From positions 1 through 5,259 of the forward strand of contig JAQUZA010000261.1 in the NCBI GenBank assembly GCA_028691595.1: DNA of 5,259 bases, in the 5' to 3' direction. The notes beneath the pieces are model-generated. The model had not been told where the DNA came from and did no database searches. It worked only from the letters and a program-made list of their open reading frames with translations. The position numbers and the translations under genes were made by a program. Source of the stretch: Candidatus Rifleibacteriota bacterium. GTDB taxonomy: Bacteria; Muiribacteriota; Ozemobacteria; Ozemobacterales; Ozemobacteraceae. This document shows, piece by piece, positions 1 through 5,259 of this stretch; the stretch's first letter is position 1, and the number at the start of each line of letters is the position of its first letter.

Positions 1-602
1 CCGTCAGACAGAATCTTGATTTTTTTGCATCTCTGAATGGCATCGATAAAAGCAGAATCGATACTGTTCTTGAAGAAGTGTTTCTGGTAGAACACCAGAC
101 AAAGGCCTGCAAAGACCTTAGTCGCGGTTTGCGCCAGCGCGCCATTATTGCCAGAGGTCTGCTGCACAAGCCCGAAGTTTTTTTTCTTGACGAACCAACC
201 TCGGCACTCGACCCTCATTCAGCCAAAATGATCAGAGATCTTGTGTTAAAACTAAAAAGCAACGGTACAACCGTCTTTTTGACCACCCATTACATGGAAG
301 AAGCAGACACACTTTGCGACCGTCTGGCCATCATGAATAAGGGCACAGTGGTTGCCTGCGGCAGCCCTCAAAACCTGAAAAAACAGTTTGGAAGGCGCTC
401 GGCAAAAATCGACATCCTACGTGAGCAGCAACAGGAAAGCCTCGAATTCTCGCTCGATAATGCTGAAGAAAAGGCAAATATGCTGCAGATACTCGGCTCT
501 TCAAAAATCATCAGAATACACACTCAGGAAGCCAAACTTGAAGAAGTATTCATGCGGGTCACAGGCGATGAATGGAAAGCAGACAGCGAGGAAATTCAAT
601 GA
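1..602 (+). CDS. ABC transporter ATP-binding protein, 5' end cut off by window
   Basis: This is the cytoplasmic ATPase subunit of an ABC-2 type exporter, which powers transport by ATP hydrolysis. The frame is open to the left edge (first whole codon at base 3), so a GTG at 78 is an internal valine and not the start. About 199 residues are visible. Walker A and the Q-loop lie outside the window. In order I see a pre-signature helical region (VRQNLDFFASLNGID), the ABC signature as DLSRGLRQR at bases 114-140, Walker B with catalytic Glu and D-loop (VFFLDEPTSALDP, 177-215), the H-loop His in TTHYMEEAD (codon 288-290), and a C-terminal accessory domain ending in the LEEVF-x3-TG motif typical of Nat/Ybh/Ccm-like ATPases. 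The signature has Arg where the textbook LSGGQ has its first Gly. Similar LSRG/YSRG variants are known in ABC-2 ATPases, so the protein is probably active. The TGA stop overlaps the permease ATG (ATGA), which implies coupled translation of a two-gene exporter. The substrate is unknown. Confidence 0.95.
   Translation, partial: VRQNLDFFASLNGIDKSRIDTVLEEVFLVEHQTKACKDLSRGLRQRAIIARGLLHKPEVFFLDEPTSALDPHSAKMIRDLVLKLKSNGTTVFLTTHYMEEADTLCDRLAIMNKGTVVACGSPQNLKKQFGRRSAKIDILREQQQESLEFSLDNAEEKANMLQILGSSKIIRIHTQEAKLEEVFMRVTGDEWKADSEEIQ
588..592 (+). promoter_or_regulatory. Shine-Dalgarno site (GAGGA) of the permease gene
   Basis: GAGGA lies six bases before the ATG at 599. It decides the permease start in favour of 599 over the in-frame ATG at 572, whose extra nine residues would lie within the end of the ATPase gene. 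The site sits inside the last ATPase codons, which fits translational coupling. Confidence 0.7.
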
Positions 603-1681
603 ATTATAGGGCAATTGGAGCAATCTTTCGCAAGGATATGCTCGACGGCACGCGCAATTACCATGTCATTCTCATGGTGCTGACACCGATAATACTCTCT
701 CTGCTCTTCAGCAACATGGTATCCGACAGCAAAAAGAATGCAGCCATGCCCGAAATCGGCATGATCACAAGCCCGCAGCAACCTCTGATAGAAAGTCTTA
801 CCAACAAGGGCCTCGGAAAAAAAATAACTTTCTACCAGAACCGGGATCTGCTTGAAGCTGCAATTCTTCAGGGCGACGTGCGCTTCGGCATTATTTTACC
901 CGAATTAATTACCGAGAAAACCACCTGGAAAAAGTCTCAGGCCGTAGTCATTCTCTACCCGCCTCATATGCCAGAATTCGGTATAGACACGCTTAAAAGC
1001 GTTTTCGAAAGCGAAATCAGACATCAATTAAACCTGAGTCCACCGCCGCTTCCATTCGAGCTCAAAGCCGAGCCGGTTGCCGGCAGCACCGGAAACGCAG
1101 GCAACGTCTCTGACAGCATGTTTCCAATGTTGATTGTTATGGCTCTGGGCATGGTTGGGTTTCTTGCCCTGCCGATGGCGATCGTCGAAGAGCGTGAAAA
1201 GGGCACTCTAAATGCCATCTTCCTGACAACCATCACCCCCGGCGAATTCATTCTGGGCAAATCGCTTTTCAGCTTTTTTATGGCAATGTTGACAATTGTG
1301 GTAATGCTAACCATCAATGGCAAATGGGGAACAAATTTTCATTACCTCCTTCTAATTTCGGTCCTGGGTGCCATGATGACTATTTTTACCGGGCTGATAA
1401 TCGCAAATTTTGCACAAACACAGGGTTCGGTTAATGCCATCGGGACGACTCTGTTTCTCTTCTTTCAGATGATACCAAGCCTGCAACATGCAAGCGAAAT
1501 GGCCAGGAAGGTTGCGCCATTTTTTCCGTCAACCTATATTTTTTCAGGTTTACGCAAGGCAATGTTTCTTGACCTAACAAGAGTTACGATAATTGACGAT
1601 ATAACAATTGTGTTTGCCGTCGCACTCGCAGTTTATCTGGTTGCCTGGATGATTTATAAGGTCAAAAAGGCTGACAAATAA
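599..1681 (+). CDS. ABC-2 type transporter permease subunit
   Basis: This is the membrane subunit that pairs with the ATPase just upstream. It is 360 residues long from ATG 599, chosen because of the GAGGA site and the ATGA overlap. The layout is that of the ABC2_membrane_3 class. An amphipathic N-terminal stretch (FRKDMLDGTRNYH) leads into TM1 (about residues 22-41). An extracytoplasmic domain of about 130 residues follows (42-173). Five more helices come next, at about 174-194, 219-239, 249-270, 278-296 and 335-353. The cytoplasmic loop after TM2 carries EEREKGTL (197-204), the conserved coupling motif of ABC-2 permeases. The C-terminus is short and basic (YKVKKADK), as expected inside the cell. 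With six helices it is a half-transporter, so the exporter probably needs a permease dimer unless a second permease lies elsewhere. The family includes drug, sodium, lipid and peptide exporters. Nothing here identifies the substrate. Confidence 0.93.
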   Translation: MNYRAIGAIFRKDMLDGTRNYHVILMVLTPIILSLLFSNMVSDSKKNAAMPEIGMITSPQQPLIESLTNKGLGKKITFYQNRDLLEAAILQGDVRFGIILPELITEKTTWKKSQAVVILYPPHMPEFGIDTLKSVFESEIRHQLNLSPPPLPFELKAEPVAGSTGNAGNVSDSMFPMLIVMALGMVGFLALPMAIVEEREKGTLNAIFLTTITPGEFILGKSLFSFFMAMLTIVVMLTINGKWGTNFHYLLLISVLGAMMTIFTGLIIANFAQTQGSVNAIGTTLFLFFQMIPSLQHASEMARKVAPFFPSTYIFSGLRKAMFLDLTRVTIIDDITIVFAVALAVYLVAWMIYKVKKADK

Positions 1682-1688
1682 AACCTAC

Positions 1689-1717
1689 TTGAAATAAGGC
1701 AGGCTTTAAAGTAATCT
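1689..1717 (+). promoter_or_regulatory. possible sigma-70-like promoter before the coiled-coil gene
   Basis: In the 72-base gap after the permease, TTGAAA (1689-1694; five of six matches to TTGACA) is followed 17 bases later by TAATCT (1712-1717; only three of six matches to TATAAT, but with T1, A2 and T6 kept). Transcription would start near 1724, leaving a leader of about 30 bases. The match is weak, and read-through from the exporter operon is an equally good explanation. Confidence 0.22.
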
Positions 1718-1753
1718 CAGTTCATAACCTCTTAGTAAAAGCGGAATAACCAA

Positions 1754-3310
1754 GTGAAATACCTCGCATTCGATGATATTGTTAGAAACCTGCTGGTGTT
1801 TTTAAAAGGGCAGGTTCCGGCGCTCAGCGCCAAAGATAGCCGTGAAGACGTATTGAAGCAGATTCAGAGTATGACCTTTACTCTGAGATCTACCATAGTT
1901 CAGCTTGAAGGTGCCGCATTCCAGGACCCCAGAAACACTGAAGACTACCAGTCGCTCGACAAAGAGCTTCAGGCTCTTAAACAAACGAACGCGAAGCTTG
2001 AAGAATCACTTTTTCTTGAAATGAACAAAACTGCTGAGCTCCGTGAAAAATCAGCAGAAACAGCAAGACAGCTTGAATCAGAAAAAGTTGAGTCGAGCAA
2101 GAATGCCAAAATTCTTGAATCGCTGCGCCACGAGCTCGAGAATATCAAAAACGCCCCCCTGCCCGTAAACACCGCTGCAGATGCCGAAGTTGTCGAAGAG
2201 CTTAAAGCTGAGATTGCCCAACTCGAAGTTGCTCTTGCAAAGGCTAATGAAACTAATCAGCACCTGCGTCAGGCTTTGCAGAACAAAGAAATCGAGTTAA
2301 CACGCAGCAAAGAAGCACTAATGGAAGCGATGAATCTCGACAAGTCTGAGATCAGCACTCTGAAGAGCCAGCTGAACAATGTCGAGCAGATGAAGGCAGA
2401 AAACGCTTCACTTAGAAAAAAAATCTCTGAATTAGAACAGGATCTCGCGGTTCTACCTTCTAGTGAGGTTTTTCGCAACAACATCGCCGCTGCTGATGCC
2501 AAGATCAGGTTTCTTGAAGCTGCCCTGCTGAATTCGCAGAACGAACTGCGAACCCTGCAGGAAAACCAGTCTTCGTCTGCCCCCGAAGCTGTGATGCGCG
2601 AGAAAGAACAGCTTGAGCAACGGGTGCTTGACCTCGAAGCCACCCTGAAAAGTGTCATTAAATCAAGAGATACCCATTCTGCCAAAGGGGTCGACAGGTT
2701 CTCATTCACCCCCGAAGAATGTGTGTTTCTTTTCGAAACCCTTTCAACCACAGCGAATCGCCTCGCCACAAGCCTCGAAAACCGCGATGTATTTATGCGG
2801 TCAAAAGAATCGATTGGTATCCTCGAGAAGTCTAATGCCATCCAGAAGGTTTTCACCGTCGGTCAACTTTTCGACGGCAAAATTCACAAGGCCGCCCGGT
2901 CATTCAAAAGTGATTTCCTGCCCGATGGCATAATCATTCACGAAGAATCACCTGGTTTCGTCTCTGGCAATCGAATTGTTCAGAAGGCCATGGTCTGGGT
3001 TGCCAAGTCACTCTTCACCTGTGGCGAATGTAACAGCACCTGCCGGCCGCACGAATATTTTTGCCCGAAATGTGGGCTTGAACTGACAGCTCCCGACGGC
3101 ACCAGCAAACGGGAACTACCTGCTTACCCAGCAAAAATAGATATTAATATTCCTTTGCTCGATGAATTGATCAAGCAGGGTAATCTCAAGGCCGCGAATG
3201 CTCTGGCAACACTTATATCCAGAGAAAACCCCGGTCACCAGGAGCTCCTCAAACGCCAGAGTCTTCTGCAACGCGCCGAAAAACCCCTGACCCCGGAAAA
3301 CGAAGCATGA
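1754..3310 (+). CDS. long coiled-coil protein with GrpE-like domain, zinc ribbon and TPR-like tail
   Basis: This is a 518-residue protein with no signal peptide or membrane helix, so probably cytoplasmic. The start is GTG 1754. An in-frame stop at 1736 excludes longer versions, and a weak GCGGA lies eight bases upstream of the GTG. Residues 1-60 form a small helical head. Residues 61-305 are Glu/Lys/Leu/Ala-rich heptad coiled coil, broken at P135/P137, P235 and the S273-P277 linker. Residues 316-369 read as helices. Residues 370-418 match the GrpE beta-wing in order and spacing: GQLFDGKIHKAA, then G392-II and HEE, G401-F402, and NRIVQKAMVWVAK. GrpE exchanges nucleotide on DnaK through this wing, after a long paired helix. 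C423, C426, C437 and C440 form a zinc ribbon (C430 and H433 are extra). Residues 467-507 resemble one TPR hairpin. Known GrpE proteins are near 200 residues with no zinc ribbon, so this is not a housekeeping GrpE. It could be a divergent DnaK partner or a scaffold that reuses the fold. Its stop overlaps the next gene's ATG. Confidence 0.88.
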   Translation: MKYLAFDDIVRNLLVFLKGQVPALSAKDSREDVLKQIQSMTFTLRSTIVQLEGAAFQDPRNTEDYQSLDKELQALKQTNAKLEESLFLEMNKTAELREKSAETARQLESEKVESSKNAKILESLRHELENIKNAPLPVNTAADAEVVEELKAEIAQLEVALAKANETNQHLRQALQNKEIELTRSKEALMEAMNLDKSEISTLKSQLNNVEQMKAENASLRKKISELEQDLAVLPSSEVFRNNIAAADAKIRFLEAALLNSQNELRTLQENQSSSAPEAVMREKEQLEQRVLDLEATLKSVIKSRDTHSAKGVDRFSFTPEECVFLFETLSTTANRLATSLENRDVFMRSKESIGILEKSNAIQKVFTVGQLFDGKIHKAARSFKSDFLPDGIIIHEESPGFVSGNRIVQKAMVWVAKSLFTCGECNSTCRPHEYFCPKCGLELTAPDGTSKRELPAYPAKIDINIPLLDELIKQGNLKAANALATLISRENPGHQELLKRQSLLQRAEKPLTPENEA

Positions 3311-3459
3311 CCAGCAACGAAACAGAAAACAACAACCCTCAAACACCAGAAACAGGCATTCTGGAAACCCTGGAAAACCTCTTTGACTGGAACCTGATTG
3401 CACTTGTTTCTGCCTGGATTTTTCTGCTGACAACTTTTTTTCTTATTTTTGCCAGCTGA
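3307..3459 (+). CDS. small acidic single-pass membrane protein, 50 residues
   Basis: This short gene opens with an ATG that overlaps the preceding stop as ATGA. A weak GGAA lies eight bases upstream, so it is likely translated by coupling to the GrpE-like gene. The product has 50 residues. Residues 1-28 are hydrophilic and rich in Asn, Thr, Glu and Pro (NETENNNPQTPET), followed by a short amphipathic stretch (ILETLENLFDW). Residues 29-49 are one strongly hydrophobic helix (ALVSAWIFLLTTFFLIFA) that ends one residue before the stop. It has six acidic residues and no Lys, Arg or His, so the positive-inside rule gives no orientation. The layout resembles a tail-anchored protein with an exposed N-terminal tail. 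I recognise no family. The support is the overlap, the clear two-part composition and the stop just before the convergent gene. It may be a membrane partner or anchor for the upstream protein, which is inference. A chance ORF is possible but less likely. Confidence 0.68.
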   Translation: MTSNETENNNPQTPETGILETLENLFDWNLIALVSAWIFLLTTFFLIFAS

Positions 3460-3462
3460 AAA

Positions 3463-3478
3463 GCCCGCACTCAAGGGC
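3463..3478. terminator. short inverted repeat between convergent genes, possible weak terminator
   Basis: GCCC (3463-3466) pairs with GGGC (3475-3478) around an eight-base loop, which contains the stop codon of the minus-strand protease gene. On the minus strand the stem is followed by TTTTC, a short U-tract. On the plus strand the stem is preceded by AAAA and has no U-tract after it. With only four G-C pairs the hairpin is marginal. Its position between two facing stop codons 11 bases apart is the main argument for it. Confidence 0.3.
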
Positions 3479-5259
3479 GAAAATCGAATTGCCATAGATA
3501 AAAACTGTTCTGACCATTCAGCAGTTTAAAGCTGGTTTCTGCTTCGCCGGTCGAAATTTTGACCATGGCGCGAACGGCATCAGCCTTCAAATTCAGCCCC
3601 TGCTCTGTTCTTGCGTCGAGGGGCACAAAACCCGGCAAACTTACACCATTGTGAACTCCAGCGAGATTCAGGCCGGAAAACCCGTATTCCTGGGCATCGA
3701 CCGACTGATATCGGTTCAGGTAAAGACTTATAGCCCATTTAGCCAGAGTTAACCTGAAATTTTCACCGGTTACCGCTTCAACATTAGCCTTGCCAGTCAA
3801 TGAACTACCTATGAGACCCCTGGTAATTTCGCGGTATGTTGTGCCAAAGCGGTTTTCCTGGGCAAGAAATCTGACAAAAAGGTACGAAAGCCCGTAACTG
3901 TTCAAACCCGAAAAGCTGGTCAATGACAGATCGTTGAGGTTCTGCTGCGAAAGTTTGATCAATTCTGCAGTGTTTGAGTCACCCTGCAGAATACCGTAGC
4001 CGCAGACTTCTTCGGCATACTTTGACAGTCCTTCATTCAGCCACACAGCCTCATAATTTCCGGCACCACCCAGGCGCTGCTTCTGATAAAAATTAACCAT
4101 GTGCTGAAATTCATGGGCGATGGTGCCAAAGCGGGTAACTGAGTTTGCAAGCGAGTATTTTACGTAGATCATCTTGCGCTCATTGCTCTCGCGCAGTTGA
4201 ATATTGCTTTCATCGCGGCCGTAAAGATCGATGCCGTAAAAAATACCGGCGATACCCAGGGTCATTGAGTCAGTTAACAAAATAGTGAGCCGGGTTTCGC
4301 CATCGGGACCCGAGGCCGGTTCATCGCCAAAAACATCACGAATGCGTGGTTGAATTACCTCTTCGAACCGCTGGCGCAGGTCGGCGATCAGCGAGCTTGA
4401 AGGAGTCTGAATTGAAGAATCGACATAAATAATTACACCCTCACCGATGGCAACACATCGCGCATTCAACCTGTTCATCGGGTAAGGAGTGCTGGTAGCC
4501 ACCTGCCCATATTCAGGAATAAAAAATTCTTCGCTTTCACCCACGGTCGCCAGCGATAAAGGCACAGCACTGGCTCTTAGCCCACCACGGCCTTCAAGAA
4601 CTGCAGCAGGTAATTGTGCTGTCAGCTGACTTTCAAAAAACCTGAAAGCCGAATGTGGGTCAATATCTGCTGGAAGCGATTGCCGCATGTTACTGCGCAA
4701 AGAAAAACTTGCCGGGTCTGGCGATGCGACGGCGACAGCGTATGATCTTGCCCCTGCCACCAGTTCAGGAACCGAAACGTTGAAAGTTTGATTGGCCTGA
4801 ACCATGACCGGAAAACCGGTCGATCGGCACCCCGATGGCAAGGGCAGATCTGAGGCGATGGTGAAGTTATAAGAAGCTCCACGGCTCATGATGTTGTTGT
4901 TTTTGTCTTTGACCTTGTTATCAGCGATGATCAACCGGTTATAGCTGCCCGGAAGCCAGGCAGGAGATGGCCAGAACCTTGCGGTTGCATCATTTTCCCA
5001 TGACCAGGCCCCACTGACTGCCGGAGAAAAACTAAAAGCTTCGAGGGCAGAGTTCTGATCGACGGGCTCACTGAAGATAACTCTGACTGCTGAATCTCCA
5101 GATACGGCGATAGCTCCATTTTCCGGGGACACGCCAAGTATGGCCGGAGGCGTGCTGTCAACTTCGCTGTCAGAGAGAACTGTAAACGAAAAAATGGCTG
5201 AAGTTGATTTGTTTCCTGATTGATCACGGGCGACCACCTGCCAGAAATATTTCCGGCCC
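3471..5259 (-). CDS. secreted multidomain zinc metalloprotease, M30 (hyicolysin)-like, N-terminus outside window
   Basis: This is the C-terminal ~596 residues of a probable extracellular protease. The frame stays open to the right edge. The GTG at 5237 is a valine inside WQVVARDQSGN and not a start, so the signal peptide is not visible. Domains run as follows. The end of a fibronectin-III-like module (YFWQVVARDQSGNKS then FSFTV) comes first, at about 5258-5170. A Big_5/SbsA-like Ig domain follows (5156-4857), starting STPPAILGVSPENG, with RVIFSEPVD and a late KVKDKNNN motif. The peptidase region runs from about 4544. It includes IIYVDSS, then ILLTD, then the zinc site HEFQH at 4101-4115 (two His ligands and the catalytic Glu) and WLNEGLSKYAEE with the third ligand Glu at 4032-4034. 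This gluzincin arrangement with AHEFQHMVNFYQ and WLNEG is typical of family M30. About 190 residues follow, ending in a Trp/Phe-rich C-terminus (YLWQFDFRP) without an LPxTG-type anchor. All catalytic residues are present, so it should be active. Assignment to M30 rather than a neighbouring gluzincin family is from memory of motifs. Confidence 0.9.
   Translation of the reverse strand, partial: GRKYFWQVVARDQSGNKSTSAIFSFTVLSDSEVDSTPPAILGVSPENGAIAVSGDSAVRVIFSEPVDQNSALEAFSFSPAVSGAWSWENDATARFWPSPAWLPGSYNRLIIADNKVKDKNNNIMSRGASYNFTIASDLPLPSGCRSTGFPVMVQANQTFNVSVPELVAGARSYAVAVASPDPASFSLRSNMRQSLPADIDPHSAFRFFESQLTAQLPAAVLEGRGGLRASAVPLSLATVGESEEFFIPEYGQVATSTPYPMNRLNARCVAIGEGVIIYVDSSIQTPSSSLIADLRQRFEEVIQPRIRDVFGDEPASGPDGETRLTILLTDSMTLGIAGIFYGIDLYGRDESNIQLRESNERKMIYVKYSLANSVTRFGTIAHEFQHMVNFYQKQRLGGAGNYEAVWLNEGLSKYAEEVCGYGILQGDSNTAELIKLSQQNLNDLSLTSFSGLNSYGLSYLFVRFLAQENRFGTTYREITRGLIGSSLTGKANVEAVTGENFRLTLAKWAISLYLNRYQSVDAQEYGFSGLNLAGVHNGVSLPGFVPLDARTEQGLNLKADAVRAMVKISTGEAETSFKLLNGQNSFYLWQFDFRP

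Noticed and set aside
78..80. GTG as start of the ABC ATPase
   Set aside because: The frame continues upstream with typical ABC helical-domain residues, and a start here would remove Walker A. The gene simply runs off the left edge.
178..185. Runs of eight T (178-185) and eight A (817-824, 2416-2423) as possible phase-variation tracts
   Set aside because: Each codes for conserved or ordinary residues (Phe-Phe in Walker B, Lys runs) in intact frames, and runs of eight are expected by chance in this base composition.
572..598. Longer permease start at ATG 572
   Set aside because: It would add nine polar residues inside the ATPase gene. The GAGGA site and the ATGA overlap favour 599.
1682..1707. 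Imperfect inverted repeat after the permease stop (CCT/AGG and CTT/AAG with a bulge), a possible terminator
   Set aside because: The stem is broken by mismatches, only about three consecutive pairs hold at a time, and there is no U-tract after it.
1934..2668. DNA repeat array in the coiled-coil region
   Set aside because: The periodicity is at the protein level (heptads of Leu/Glu/Lys). I see no tandem DNA unit repeated closely enough to call.
2269..2856. 195-codon open frame on the minus strand inside the coiled-coil gene
   Set aside because: It is antisense to a gene with clear heptads and GrpE-like motifs. It has a Ser/Arg/Phe-rich composition expected from reversing Glu/Lys/Leu codons and no recognisable domain.
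5235..5237. GTG as start of the metalloprotease
   Set aside because: It encodes Val within a recognisable fibronectin-III strand, and the frame is open to the window edge.

Overview
The window holds five genes: four reading rightward, then one reading leftward that meets them head to tail. Both outer genes run off the edges. The DNA looks like an ordinary bacterial chromosome with tight gene packing and ATGA start/stop overlaps. I see no insertion sequence, tRNA, rRNA, CRISPR array or phage gene. The taxon cannot be fixed from five genes. The secreted metalloprotease with fibronectin-III and Big_5-type modules, and the unusual coiled-coil/zinc-ribbon protein, would fit a poorly studied free-living bacterium with a large genome. 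That is an inference only.

Left part (1-1681): the C-terminal two thirds of an ABC ATPase, overlapping by ATGA with a six-helix ABC-2 permease. Together they form one exporter of the drug/sodium/lipid (Nat/Ybh-like) type. The substrate cannot be read from the sequence.

Middle part (1754-3459): after a 72-base gap comes a 518-residue protein that starts with GTG. It has about 245 residues of coiled coil, then a segment that closely follows the C-terminal half of the DnaK nucleotide-exchange factor GrpE (short helices plus beta-wing), then a four-cysteine zinc ribbon and a TPR-like helical tail. Its stop codon overlaps the ATG of a 50-codon gene for an acidic single-helix membrane protein that contains no Lys, Arg or His. 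These two genes look translationally coupled. They are the part of the window most likely to be undescribed: a possible GrpE-like co-chaperone or scaffold paired with a small membrane partner.

Right part (3471-5259, minus strand): the C-terminal ~596 residues of a large secreted or surface metalloprotease. It shows the end of a fibronectin-III-like module, a Big_5-like Ig domain, and an HExxH gluzincin domain resembling peptidase family M30 (hyicolysin). Its stop codon lies 11 bases beyond that of the small membrane gene, inside a short inverted repeat that may be a weak terminator.
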